Source of the DNA: Toxorhynchites rutilus septentrionalis
Lineage: Eukaryota; Arthropoda; Insecta; Diptera; Culicidae
Length of the DNA stretch: 64,000 bases
Assembly: GCF_029784135.1 (NCBI RefSeq)
Contig: NC_073746.1
Location: forward strand, 78,949,704 to 79,013,703
Direction: 5' to 3'
The position numbers and the translations under genes were made by a program. This document shows, piece by piece, positions 49,557 to 61,396 of the stretch (the first letter of the stretch is position 1; the number at the start of each line of letters is the position of its first letter). A model generated the notes under the pieces. The model made no database searches. It saw only the letters and a program-made list of their open reading frames with translations, and was not told where the DNA came from.

Positions 49557-49720
49557 CATTTTTTTATTAAGAGTAAGTGTTGATGGTGTGCGATCTGGTG
49601 AGCTGAGAGCGAGAGCCGTTGCAAATTTGCTAACCCGAAGTACCATTCATGTTGTACAGCAGTTGCTAGGGTTGTCTGAATTTCCTCGACGATTTATGCA
49701 AGATTTGAACAGATTTTAGT
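49557..49720 (+). pseudogene. Ty3/Gypsy pol relic, part 3
   Basis: The RT frame resumes after element C: VSVDGVRSGEL, then STIHVVQQLLGLSEFPRRFM and QDLNRF, the Gypsy RT-end block (P..V..LR.FLGL..YYRRF). It ends at a TAG at 49718-49720. The codon TAC interrupted at 42393 is completed by the C after the TA at 49555-49556, so the frame is continuous across 7.2 kb of insertion. Confidence 0.82.
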
Positions 49721-52660
49721 GGAGCGACTTTTACTGGTTTCGAACTACATTCTAGCTGAACTGAAAGGAAAAAGTAAAAACAAAACATTTTCTTGTCTTA
49801 GTTTACAAGCCCGGGTTGCGTAACATGAATAATTTTGCGTAAACAACACGTGAAGTGGCCTTCGCTAATCGCAAGTGAATCAAATTCGAATGTCTCATTC
49901 TATTCCCAAATCTCAGTCAGCTACGCATTGGTTCTGGTCATTTTACGCTCGTGCTGGTCGTATTTCTTAAGAAACGGCCCAGATAAATCAATTTGACAAG
50001 AATGGGACCATTAGGGAGGAACCGAGGTGATTTCCAACTTTCCAATCCCCAACTGGAACATTTTAATTAGCAAGTTATCCAATTCAGCCGTAAATGTGGC
50101 CTCCTCGAGTGGTCATTTATAGGGTCGTATTTCAATCAAACGAGCCAACGTTCCGCACTCTCTTACAACCCTTTTTCCCGAAGTGGTGGCGTCGATTCCC
50201 GAGAAAGCATCACTCCAGTGCTGATTTATAGCCAATAAGCCCCTGCTAAATTCGCACCACTTCAATCGCAATGTATCCCACAAAATAGCGCAAATATATG
50301 ATTCAGCAAGTCTGGACAGTGCCGGACAGCTACTATCCCTATACCATCCCGGCCCCAACCATCATTAACTATAATTAAATTAACCTCAATAAATCAGATC
50401 GCTTTCGCAAAGCTTCCGAGAAAATCTTCCACAGGCCGGGGCTAGCAGGAGCAGGGAGCATGGGGAGTTTGTATTCAGACGAATAAATTTTGCGTTTCAT
50501 TTCATGCGATAGTAAATAGGGATCGTATTTTTTGTGGATTTCTTTTTCGCTTTACCAACAAGCCAACAATCTGCAAGCTGTCCGAAAAAAAAACGCCAAG
50601 AGTTCGCATTACAGTTATCGGTTCGGTACTACAAATAAATATGAATAAAACAGCCGCCGCCGCCGCCGAGAAAGAAGATTCGAAGAGATTGCAGATAAAT
50701 ATCTAGCCCAAGGACCGCCTCGTTTAGCCAGGGTTTCGACCCTTTCCCACTTAGTGCTGAACGCGTAAGGTTTTTTTTTCTCTTTCGATTTCGTCTCCCG
50801 TTTCGGTGGGACCGGAAGCTTTTTAGCTTAGACTGTAAAAAATCATGTCTACTCACTGAATGCTGAGTAGCAGATAATGTCGAAACCCACTGCCGGATTG
50901 GCAGCGGGGCAAGGAAGGAAGGGTTATTTGCGTTTGGAAATTTTACTTTGAAGTCAATATAATCGTGTGGTAAATAGCGAATGGACCGAAACATTGAATG
51001 CGAAGTATGTGTACATGGGAAATGCTGGAAAAATAAACAAATTGCTCGAAAATGTAGCAATATTCGTGTGGTGAATCTGTAAACAAACGCATCGCTATTC
51101 AAATGAGAGTAATCGATTCGTAGCGCGAGCAAACTCATTAGAATAAGGGCTCTAATTAATATCCCTTTGAAAATGGTATGCCATTCTGGATATTGATACC
51201 GCTATCAATGGCATTGAAAAAGCTATGATCGATGATTGCAATGAATAGAGGATGTAGTCCGACGAGTTGACATATAATTTATTAACACATTGTTTGACAA
51301 CCAAACGATAAATAAATCCTAATCGTATTATATTTAGATCAAATAGTTACCATTCGTCCACAGCATCCGGGTCGTTACTTACCTGGAATAAAAATGGAAA
51401 CATTTCGTTAGTGCGTCATTCAAAAAACTAATTATTAAGATTTTATCACAGTCGACAACTTGAATCGAAGTTTAAACACATAAACATTTTACCATCGTTT
51501 ATTCGTTTTCTTGAAGATAACAATAAACTCAATCGTCCCCATCGCAGTCCATGGCCCAAGCCCCGAAACGAATTGTTTTGGTTTGGAGTATTATTGGGAA
51601 TTTTCCCCACCATTTAACAGTTTCCCAACCAATCGGACGTGCTTCCGGTGATCGAACCATCGTCTTCATTGGCATCATTAACATCGTTATGCCGATTTCG
51701 AGAACAAAATTCTCCAAGGAAAAGAGGCCTTCCACTCGACGTTAAGCCAATCAGTCATCACTCGGAAGAAGAAGACGAAGAAGCAGAAGCGGAAAGTAAA
51801 TTTTACATCGAACACTGGAAGTCGGGGCCGGGGATTCGTACAAATGAAATCATTTTTGTCCATAACGAGGAATAAAAACAGACCAGAAAACAACAATAGC
51901 GCGAAAATGCTCTCCCACTCATCGAGGGGGCGTAATATCTTCCGCAGTTTTTGTCCTTTCTTCCGCACCTGTAAAACGTCCAACAAAGCGAACGAAAACG
52001 GGAAAACGCTTTGCGGGCCTGAGTGTCCCTTCGGGGAGTTATTAAGTTTCCATTGTTTCGAGCAATTCGAGCGGGGGCGACCACAGCCACAGAGCGGCGC
52101 GCGCGAAGTTGGCGGCCTTCGCTTACAATAATAATAATTTTTGGCTTGTTGTTTATTCTGTTCTGGTTTTGATCCGACGGTTATTGCTTTTAAAAGTCAC
52201 CCCTGAGGGGGAGCTTTCCAAAAAATGCCCTTGGAGAGATCTAATTCAATTGTGGGCTTGCTGCTGGTGCTGTCAGGGTTTAGCGAGAGGATGTTCGTTC
52301 CAGCGTGAATATCCTTGTAATTTCTGTCGGAATTTTTGAAGAGTAACGGAGCAAAGATTATTAAATTTGGAAAAATGTTCAGCAATCGATTACGTATAGC
52401 CTAACTCAATGAGTTTTCTGTCTAATTAAGCAAAAACAATGTGTCATAACGATTTTATTTTACCCATCATGATACTGTTTTTTAAGAACTTTCATTGTAT
52501 TATCTGCTCCAAGCCAGTTATAGACCTTTCTATCCTTTTTATGAAAAGCGATTTGCCTTTGCCTTTTGTACTATATATCTGAGATACCTATACTCAAAAT
52601 TTAGCTTCAGATTCATCGCCTTAATGTAAAAAAAACACCTTACTCAAACAAAAAATTACA
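49721..52660. other. Mostly single-copy sequence, no recognised gene
   Basis: Composition is balanced and no dispersed repeats are visible. Overlapping open stretches occur at 50629-51138 (minus), 51687-51986 (minus) and 51844-52131, with no recognised motif. The candidate recursive splice site at 51377-51411 lies here, so part of this may be conserved intron. Confidence 0.4.
51377..51411 (-). promoter_or_regulatory. Candidate recursive splice site (zero-length exon)
   Basis: Read on the minus strand: a branch-point-like CTAAC (51411-51407), 22 bases later a pyrimidine-rich tract CCATTTTTATTCCAG ending at 51383, immediately followed by GTAAGTAAC from 51382. A 3' splice site joined directly to a perfect 5' splice site (CAG|GTAAGT) is the known consensus for ratchet points in long dipteran introns. 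The element lies in non-repetitive DNA. If real, the window lies in a large minus-strand gene. Confidence 0.5.
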
Positions 52661-52662
52661 TA

Positions 52663-53240
52663 CAGTAAAACCTGTTTTTGTGCGGGATTTTTTTGTGCGA
52701 TTTTCTGTTCTTGTGCGGTTTTTTTTTGTGCGACTTTTTTTGTGTGATTTTTTTTTGTGCGGTGTATGAAAAGAAGCAGATTTGACGAAGTTATCGTCCA
52801 TTTAGTTTTTTTTCGATGGTTTATATGCATTTCAGTGCGAAAAAAGCATATTTGCGTCTTGATTATCCACTTCTGAAATAATTCCCCTCCTCTCATCAAA
52901 TGCTCCAAGTTTTCCTAAGTTTTTGCATGACATGATTTCTAACAGCAACACGTTTCGACATGCAACTAAAAGCACAAAACAGCCACGCGCAACCGAAAAG
53001 GCAAAGTGTCCCATCGCAAAGCAGGGAAACAAAAGGAAATTTAACGGTGAATGGCGTGGACTTGAGTTATTTTCTTGGGAGAATTTTTTTTTATGCGGTC
53101 GCTATCTACCGCATAAAAAATTTTTTTTTCGAAATGTGTACCAAACGAAATTTTTCAAAGCTGCTTTTGAAGTTTTGCACGATTTTTTTTGTGCGACTTT
53201 TTTGTGCGGTCCCTATCCCCCGTACAAGAAAAGGTTTGCC
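52663..53240. mobile_element. TA-flanked element with reiterated GTGCGG motifs
   Basis: After TA (52661-52662) it starts CAGTAAAACCTGTTTTTGTG, with TTTTTTGTGCG repeated about six times up to 52765. TTTGTGCGGTCC recurs near 53205 and inverse-looking CCGCATAAAAAA near 53110. The right end is not defined. The CAG start and TA target resemble pogo-like MITEs. Confidence 0.6.
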
Positions 53241-53261
53241 TTTATATCTGTATTTTTTCAG

Positions 53262-53544
53262 GATTATATTTGATGAAAAAAATCGTCGCATATGGTCGCA
53301 TTTCAACAATGACAAAGCTAATGAACTTTTTTTTCTGGCTCTGTTTGCTTGTAGGACGATTCTGTTGCTTTCTCTTGGTATAGAAAACAGTTGTAAAACA
53401 TATAAATTATGGATTCAAGCTAACTTTTAGAAGTTAAAAATGAAGCACAAGGTAAAGTAAGTTAGTGGTTTCTAAGCGGTTATTATCATTTTTATCCCAA
53501 AAATACATAAAAAAAACCGGAATGCTTTTATCAACCAAATTTAA
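53262..53544 (+). repeat. Dispersed repeat core, copy 3
   Basis: Diverged copy of 657-1108: GGATTATATTTGATGAAAAA, CAACAATGACA, then ATTATCATTTTTATCCCAAA and ATCAACCAAAT. It is interrupted by the TTAA MITE at 53545 and continues at 54274 (TTAAGCCCTCTAACC against TGAAGCTCTCTATCC near 1006). Here the flanking motif is GTGCGG rather than TATATAATCGAG. Confidence 0.6.
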
Positions 53545-54273
53545 GGCAGTATTCTAGTCTAGAAATTTTGAAAAAAAAAATCTTCATATCACTGTAGTTT
53601 AAGCTATCAAGAATATACCCTAGAAAGGACACATCGAAAATCCTATTATTTACCGAGCTAGAGCCATTTTAGTGATGCGATATCTAACCTGGTACGGCCG
53701 TAACAATAAACTTCAAACGCTTTTTTCTCGAAACTAGTTTTTTTTTAAACTGGCGTACACGATATCTCAAATTCTACTTATCCGATTCATGTCGAATTTA
53801 TATGGATACAAACTGCAGGCATCTCTCTATCGCATAAACCTCTAAAAAAATGATATTTTTAAAATTTTACTATTTAAAAAAAATATCAGAAAACGTAGGA
53901 AAAAACGTTTGAAAATGCATTTTGTTTTTAAAACGGCCGCCATTTCATCAAAAAACATATTTTTGACTTGTCCGAGGTTCATGCGATAGCGGCATCTTTA
54001 CTGATTCAGAATCTGTTCGTTTTTTTTTGTTTCAGATAACCAGAAGGGCTGAAATCGTGTACACCATGGCACAACTTTTTTTTGAACCCTCTCACTTCAT
54101 CAGCTCATAACTATTCTCGTAATGAATATTTTTACTCCGTTCAATTTTTGGTTTTTTGTTAAAAGATAGATGAACAAATGATGATATAATAGATAGTAAT
54201 CATATTTTTTGTTTTATTTTTACAGAGCTCGAAAAAACGTCCGAAATTCGTGTCTCTACACTAGAATACTTCC
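53545..54273 (+). mobile_element. TTAA MITE copy 2, intact (729 bp)
   Basis: Left end GGCAGTATTCTAGTCTAGA; right end CACTAGAATACTTCC. Perfect TTAA lies on both sides (53541-53544, 54274-54277). The interrupted host repeat resumes on the far side, which proves the boundaries. There is no coding capacity. Confidence 0.92.
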
Positions 54274-54334
54274 TTAAGCCCTCTAACCGGTTTAAATATG
54301 TTTTCTGAAAAACCTAGTTTTTCCGTTTAGCAAT

Positions 54335-55090
54335 ATCATTTTTAATAATTCCTAGTGAGAATTCCTTAATAAGAATCTCCAAAACCCAAAACAACTGATT
54401 AACTTCAGCCTATTTGTTGTTATCTATATATTAAATATTTAAATATTTACACATTTACAAACACTATCGATGAATTTCAACTCTGACATTTAGAAATGCT
54501 GCAATCGTCAAAAACTTGTGTTCCATTCATAAATGACCTTAACTTCAGTGACTTAACTCGCATTTCACTCAATATGTTTAAATTGAAATCAAAAACAAGA
54601 AAGCATAAGAATCAAATCTAGAATATTTTCTGGATAGACAGATGATTCTGATAATGCAGAAATTTAACCGATTCCATCCTATTTGATGGGTTTTTAAGGA
54701 ACATTCTGCTAGAAAAAAAGTAAAAAAAACTTTTCAAAAAACTTTTTTTTTATGATGAAACAACTAACTGTGGATAATGGAAATCTGACGTGCCCCCTTT
54801 TTCTTTCTAGTTTTTAGTGCATTATCTGTATGATTAGTATACTTCGGTACAATAAAACCATTTTTTTTTCATTTATATTGTTACCTAATTTTTTTTGGAA
54901 TATTTTGATGATGTACTGCATTCTATTAGACAAATCATTTCATTCGATACCGATATTGAGAGAATTACAAAAAAAATACATACACCTTTTTGAATTTATG
55001 TTGTTCATAATGTAGAGTTCTCTCCTAGTCAAGCCATTCAGCCATTTTTTACCAGCGGCCAAATTGGATTTTTCAAGATAATGGAATACA
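54335..55090. other. AT-rich spacer, no gene
   Basis: No recognised features. An open stretch at 54830-55015 is hydrophobic and AT-driven, with no family match. Confidence 0.35.
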
Positions 55091-55095
55091 CAGTA

Positions 55096-55267
55096 CATCC
55101 AGGATTTTTTACGTGGGGGATAAGTAAAAAAACCGCGTAAAAAACACGTTAATTGAGAAATCCGCGTAAAAAAAAACTCGTTAATTGGAAAATCCGCGTA
55201 AAAAACGCGTTAAATGGAAAATCCGCGTAAAAAAAACTCGTAAAAAACCGCGTAAAAAACCTGGGAG
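55096..55267. mobile_element. Short TA MITE with ACGCGG-type tandem motif, copy 1
   Basis: It begins CATCCAGGATTTTTTACG after TA and ends with the inverse of CTCCCAGGTTTTTTACG before TA (55268-55269). The interior is a tandem of about 26 bases with CCGCGTAAAAAA and GTTAATTG. A related copy lies at 61397-61527 in the other orientation. Confidence 0.75.
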
Positions 55268-55269
55268 TA

Positions 55270-55570
55270 TTATAATGACATCAGAGAGAAAGTCGTGTTC
55301 CAAATTTCAGATCAATAAGTCAAAAGGAACGAGATCAAATTTTTATTAATGTGGGACAACCCTACAGACATACAAACATACATACAAACAGGTCAAGTTG
55401 AGTGAAACCGTTTAAAAAAGTGATTGACTATTTTGTTACAGCAGCCATCTTGAATTTGAATTTTTCATAAATAGCTGTGACTTACTAGTCAACCCCTTCT
55501 ATCTGATACCCATATTGGTGGGGGTTTGGGAAAATATATAATCCATTTTGTAGCGACCACCACCTTGGAT
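55270..55570 (-). repeat. Fragment of the CCAAGATGG tandem family, inverted
   Basis: Inverted relative to 62229-63130. It shares TTAATGTGGGACAACCCTA, the run of ACAAACATACATACAAAC, GCCATCTTGAATTTG and TACCCATATTGG.GGG. It holds about one and a half monomers of the array listed at 62480. Confidence 0.7.
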
Positions 55571-55930
55571 TTTTAGAATCATGTCGGTTGTCTTTTTTCT
55601 TTTTTCTTTCACTTATTTAATTCAGCCGAATACGACACAAAGCCATCATTTTCTAGTACAGTGAACAACAGCTTCAAAGTTATTCATGACCTGGCATTGA
55701 TATCGTTAGGTTAGAAAGGACATTTTCTATTTTGTATGGAATTTATTTTCTGGTTGGGAAAATTTACTAAATTACTAGGTTAGGAAAATTACTTCTTTAA
55801 AATTAAGGAATTTGGTTTGGAAATGATCACATATCTGCTTTTTTTTTAAGTCGCAAATTAGATGTAAAAATATGTTTCTCGCTCGACAATGATGTATGTA
55901 ATAATTTGATTCGCGAAATGTTTCATATTT
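55571..55930. other. AT-rich spacer, no gene
   Basis: Nothing recognised. Confidence 0.35.
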
Positions 55931-55934
55931 TCTA

Positions 55935-56470
55935 CAGGGCCTTTCAGATTAAACGATCATGTACAAAAATCGAATAGCTCCTTATAAACATTTTTTTTCG
56001 CTCCGTCGATGGTGACGATAATCTTCGGTTACTAGTTCAGTCTGATCGGGTGGTTTTTAGTATCAGATGTACAATTTATAAGAACGTGAATTTTCATGAA
56101 ATCATATTATTCGAGCAACCGAAGCCTTAACGAAAATTTGTCCTCTTATGGTAAGAAATTCGACATTTCTCGTCGTCGATTACTTCATCTGGGGGTACAT
56201 GAAGAACCGTTGCTATGTTAATAAGCCACTAAATTTGGAGGAACTTAAAGAAGACATAACTCGGACTTTCAACAGCATCGAAGTCGTAATGTTAGAGTTG
56301 TTCATGAATAATTTTGTTCCCCGTTTAAAATGCGTTATCGAAAAAGGGATGGTCACATCAAAAATGTCCTAAAATAATCTTTATTTTCGTTTTAAAAAAA
56401 TAAAAATAGGTTCACATTTGTAGAAGTTATTAAAATTTGTTGCGTGAGCGTTTAATCTGAAAGACCCTGT
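55935..56470 (+). mobile_element. Internally deleted mariner-like element (536 bp)
   Basis: The ends are CAGGGCCTTTCAGATTAAAC and, inverted, CAGGGTCTTTCAGATTAAAC, with TA on both sides (55933-55934, 56471-56472). It still encodes the last part of a transposase. Roughly 700 bases of a normal mariner are missing. Confidence 0.88.
56148..56372 (+). pseudogene. Mariner-like transposase C-terminal fragment
   Basis: The frame reads VVDYFIWGYMKNRCYVNKPL, then LEELKEDITRTFNSI. This matches the region just after the second catalytic block of insect mariner-like transposases (the D.F.WGY.K motif, then YV..P..L..LK..I). The first two thirds of the protein are missing, so it is non-functional. The ATG used is merely the first in the frame. 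Confidence 0.78.
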
Positions 56471-56494
56471 ATGTCGTTTATGTTTTATAGTGTA

Positions 56495-57621
56495 CTAGCT
56501 GACCCGGCAAACTTCGTCCCGCCCAAAATTTGTTTTTTGTTATCAATACCTTCAAACATTCGCGTTTTCTTACTATGAGCAAGTTCATGGGTCCAATCGC
56601 AGAACTGTTCATTGATTGATCTTTTGATCGACCCTGTTGAATTTACCTTTTACTATAAAATTCCATGTATTCCTAACAAAACTCATCATTATAATACCGA
56701 ATCATTTTCAGACACAATTCTCGTTCAAGATTTTTCAAACACTTGCAAATAATATGTTTCTCCGTTACATGGAATAAATGTTTTATACATAAAATATGAT
56801 AGAATAAAGACAGCCCTAAATCGGACAATTCCTTCCTCGAGTTCTGCTCTTTTTTGGTATAGATAGAAAGAGATATAGGAGTTCGTTTCATCACATTAAA
56901 ATCCATTTCCACTTTCGAACAAAGATCAATGTCGCTAGCGCAAACATCAAATGAACTAACAGTACTTGTCACTATGTAATTGTTCTACAGTTGGGAGTTT
57001 AATTTTCCGAATTTTCCCTTTTTCCTTCAGAGTTCTCCGAAAATTTTCAATTGTCCTGTTTTGACGGGGTGTCATACCATCATAGAAACATTTCTCATAC
57101 CCAAAAACCCTCACATCCCAAATTGTGCTTGATTAGTTCTCGAGTTATGTAGAAGTTTGTGTTTCGTTTGTCTGGCAGCCCCCCTTAGAGAGGGGGTAGG
57201 AGTGTATTCACCATAGAAACGTTTCGTGCCCCGTAAAACCTTACGCATGACAAATTTGACTTCATTTGCTTGATTAGTTTTCGAGGTTATGCAGAAATTT
57301 GTATTTCATTTGTATGACAGCCCACCCTTAGAGAGGGGGGTGAAGAGTCTAACCACCATATAAACATTTATTGCACCCTAATGCCTCAATATGTCCAATT
57401 TGGTTTCATTTGCTTGAATAATTCTCGAGTAATGCAGAAATTTGTGTTTCATTTATATGGCAGACCCCCCCACCCCCTAGAGAGGGGGAGGGGTCTCAAA
57501 CTATCACGAAAACCTTCCCCGGCTCCAAAAACCCCTACATACCAATTTTATTGTTGATCGGTTCAGTAGTTTCCGAGTCCATAAGAATCAGACAGACAGA
57601 CAGGTAGACAGACAGAAATCC

Positions 57622-57704
<83 letters not shown>
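56495..57704 (+). repeat. Dispersed tandem-monomer repeat, copy 3 (full structure)
   Basis: The most complete copy: head ACTAGCTGACCCGGCAAACT with TTCGTCCCGCC; unique part to about 57050 that matches 26640-27130; monomers of about 145 bp to 57540; GTTCAGTAGTTTCCGAGTCC; then CAGACAGACAG, AATCCATTTA and a (TA)n of about 80 bp ending at 57704. Confidence 0.8.
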
Positions 57705-57705
<1 letters not shown>

Positions 57706-58345
57706 TAGCTAACCCGGCAAACTTCGTCCCGCCCATTTACTTGATTAATTCTCGAGTAATGCAGAAATTTGTGTTTTATTTGTATGGCAGCCACCCCTTA
57801 GAGAGGGGGGAGGGGTATCTAACCACCATAGAAACATTCATTGCACCCTAAAGTTTCCATATACCTAATTTGGTTTAATTTGCTTGATTAATTCTCGGGT
57901 AATGCAAAAATTTGTGTTTCATTTGTACGGCGGCCCCCTCTAAGAGAGGGGGAAGGAGTATCTTATCACCATAGAAACATTTATTGCATCCTACAACCTC
58001 CACATGCCAAATTTGGTTTCATTTGCTTGATTTATTCTCGAGTAATGCAGAAATGTGTGTTTCATTTGTATGGCAGCCCCCCCTTTGAGTGGGGGAAGGA
58101 CTGTCTAACCATCATAGAAACATTTATTGCACCCTAAAACTTTCACATGCCAACTTTGGTTTCGTTTGCTTGGTTAATTTCCGAGTAATGCAGAAATTTG
58201 TGTTTCATTTGTATGGCAGCCCCCCCTTAGAGAGGGGGGACGGGTCTCAAAATATCACGAAAACCTTCCCCGGCCCCAAAAACCCCTACATACTAATTTT
58301 CATGTCGATCGGTTCAGTAGTTTCCGAGTCTATACACAATCAATC
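57705..58345 (+). repeat. Dispersed tandem-monomer repeat, copy 4
   Basis: It starts CTAGCTAACCCGGCAAACTT directly at the end of the preceding (TA)n. It lacks the unique part, has about four monomers and ends after GTTTCCGAGTC without the microsatellite. Two copies inserted or duplicated end to end. Confidence 0.75.
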
Positions 58346-58552
58346 ACAAACTGAATGTACAGAATATTATTCCCTGTGAACAGTTTCAGCTGCATTACTT
58401 TCACAAGCACATCCAGTGTAGAGATGTAAAATGAACGAAAATATCATTTATATGATTCTATAGTCCGTTCAAACACTTGTACAGTGACTCAAACTCGTAA
58501 TCGTACTCCACCATGCAGATCCCTTCTATTGAAAGTCGAAAACAAGCTTTCG

Positions 58553-59294
58553 GAACATTCTATTTAGATAAGGTCATAGTATCATATGAGAGTCAAAAGT
58601 TTTGCTATCTGTTTTCAGAATAATGATTTTTATTTTTCTAAAAATGACGAATGTATGTGCTAATGTATGAGAATTGACTAAAACTCATAATCGTACGCTG
58701 GTTGAAATCTCAACTCGATTTGGAAACCGTTGGCTAATTTCCGAATTTCAGCATTAGTATGGTATCCCTTGTTTATTTCAACTATCTTTAGCTGTCTTTG
58801 GCCTTATTTACAAGTTTTGCGGTGTATTCGGAAGAAATATTTATCATTTTTTTCCTACACAGATAACTTTCTCAGTTTTTTACTGGGATTGTTGTCGGAA
58901 GATTGTGGAGGAACATCAATAACTTTTGAGCAATTGTAATGTAACTCTGGGTCATTGTCTCGAAAAAAACGATTTTTAAAACCACTTGATGAAAAAATTG
59001 ATAAATATTCCTTCCGAATACACCATAAAATTCGTAGATAAGGCCGAAAATAGCTAAAGATAGTTGAAAAGAAAAAGGGATACCATACTAATGATGGAAT
59101 TCGAAAATTGGCCAACGTTTTCCAAATCGAGTTGAGATTTCAACCAGCGTACGATTATGAGTTTTAGTCAATTCTCATACATTAGCACATACATTCGCCA
59201 TTTTTAGAGCAATAAAAATCATTATACTGAAAACAGATAGCAAAACTTTTAACTCTCATATGACACTATGACACTTTATCTAAATAGAATGTTC
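58553..59294. repeat. Foldback element with ~300-bp inverted arms
   Basis: The left arm starts GAACATTCTATTTAGATAA; the right arm ends with its inverse at 59294. Inner landmarks mirror each other: AATCGTACGCTGGTTGAAAT against ATTTCAACCAGCGTACGATT, and TTCGGAAGAAATATTTATCA against TGATAAATATTCCTTCCGAA. The spacer, about 58855-58985, is unpaired. No target duplication or coding sequence was identified. Confidence 0.88.
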
Positions 59295-61300
59295 GACAGT
59301 TATCCAAACAGCAGCGCAGTAACGCGTTGAGCGATTTTTGTTTGAACAATTTAAGTTCCCGACAAGAGTTTGTCTTCATCTGTTGGCAAATATTTCTCTT
59401 TCAATCATCTCGCGATCATGGCAAAGCAATAATTTGTTACTTCTCGCTAGTTATCAAACAGGTTTTTGATATATGTTTGTCATCAATACACATCAATTCA
59501 TCATCTGTCACTACTTCGCCCAATCACTCGCCCAATATATCGAATGATAGAGACAAATCGACATCCTGATTGAGATTCTTCTTCTGCAGTGTAAGAGTAC
59601 AAACTGAAAATGATAACATTACATTTAGGTAGGTAAAAAATCGATACAAAAACTGATACACATCCTGTGCGAAAACAAAAGGACCAACAACCCGAATGAT
59701 TTTATTTATTTGGATTACGAATCCGTCCCCTTTTTCTCGTTTTAAGCTTCCTGCTAAGCCTACACTATCAATCAATCCAAGTTCGTCATAAATCATCCCG
59801 TGCGGGGAGATTACATTGAGAGATACAACCTTCTACCTGACGATGCCGAACCAGAGCCTGCGGTTTCCTTTGTATTTGTACATGTTATTTTAGAAATTCC
59901 ACACTCCCATTCATAACGATGGTTTTCTACGGGTGAAACTCTAAACACAGCCGCCCCAAATCGATCCATCGCCATTAGTGTTTACGTTCATTTTCCTCGC
60001 ACTAGGCTAACAAAACATAGTTAATTGAATTTCTATACTTTTCACGGTCGACAAGAATGCTTCTTTATTTACTTCGAGGAATCCATCGGGGCAGCCAGCC
60101 ACTCTTCCCCTGGCGTGCGAATAACAATTCATTCGAACTGTCCGGGTCCTGCCCCGCGCCAGCGCCAGATATTGGCCATTTAGCCGTCAAAGTTGATAAT
60201 CTTTGCGAAAGAAACTCGAGGCAAACAGTACCAACTCCTCCACTCAGGCAACACAAACAATGGTGGTGCCGCCTCCGGATACCCGTGGAGACATTCCTCC
60301 AAAATCGCTCTCCCCCCGTTAGAAGAAGAAAAATAAAAAAAACACAGTGTTAGTAAACTTTATCTTCAACAACTTCAATGCGTGACATCCCAAAGCGCGC
60401 GCGGTGCTTGTGCTTAGCCCAATTCGACGAATTTCGGGAACAATCGTTGGAATTAATTAAATTTCTTTTTGGTGGCCTCCGGGCGCCAGCAAATCAAATT
60501 TTGGGAACGAGTGAACCGTGTGGTGTGTGTTGGCACGAATGTGAATGAAATTCACCAACTCATAATACTTTTCGCACGTTTTGATTCATATGTTACGTTT
60601 TCTAAAAAAAATACATAATTCATTCGTTTATGGCGACGAGTATCACAGAAGCGTGTAATTTAATTTACAATGATGTCTTCCTGGCTGGATTAGTTGGTTT
60701 ACCGTAAGGTTGCGTTACGTTAACAACAATATTTGATTTGATACTACAATTTTGTTGGTACTACAATTTGGATCCGTGATTGGCTAATTACTTCTCCAAT
60801 GATACTATCGTTCCATGACGGAATCGGTCTTCTTGAAGCAGAGGCATTCCACTAATCAACACGAATTTTCTAAAATATTTTTTTAAATATTTTTGATTTA
60901 GCTGAAACTTTTATAACTTGTTCGACACTAGGTACGATGCCATTTTACGGTATTAGTTTTTTAGATACGATCATCCATACATAAATACTAATTTTTGAAA
61001 AGGGCTTATGCAAAAGTAATATCATTTAAGAAAATAAACTAGAACGCCAAAACGCGTTATTTACAATAAATCATATTTATAATAAAGTACATATTCTCTC
61101 TAACAACAGGTTTTTCATTCGATCATGGGTAAATGAAAAGTGATTTTTTATGACATTTTAAATTAAATAATTTTGCACGTTTTTTACAAAAGTTTCTGAC
61201 TCACCAACAAAATTCTTTAAATTCAAAATTGTTTAAATTCATAAAAAAATCATTTTTTTCAAAATTGCACTGAAAAAAATATTTTAAAATTTTAAAATCG
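59295..61300. other. Mixed spacer, no recognised gene
   Basis: 59800-60600 is less AT-rich and looks single-copy. Open stretches at 59327-59569, 59524-59796 (minus) and 60057-60353 have no known motif. Nothing else can be supported. Confidence 0.4.
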
Positions 61301-61396
61301 ATTTTCTCAAAATCATACTTTTTTTTAATTCCCATAAAATTGTATGAATAGTCCTTAAAATTTCGAACACGTCACCCATACATCAGAAAATGGGTA

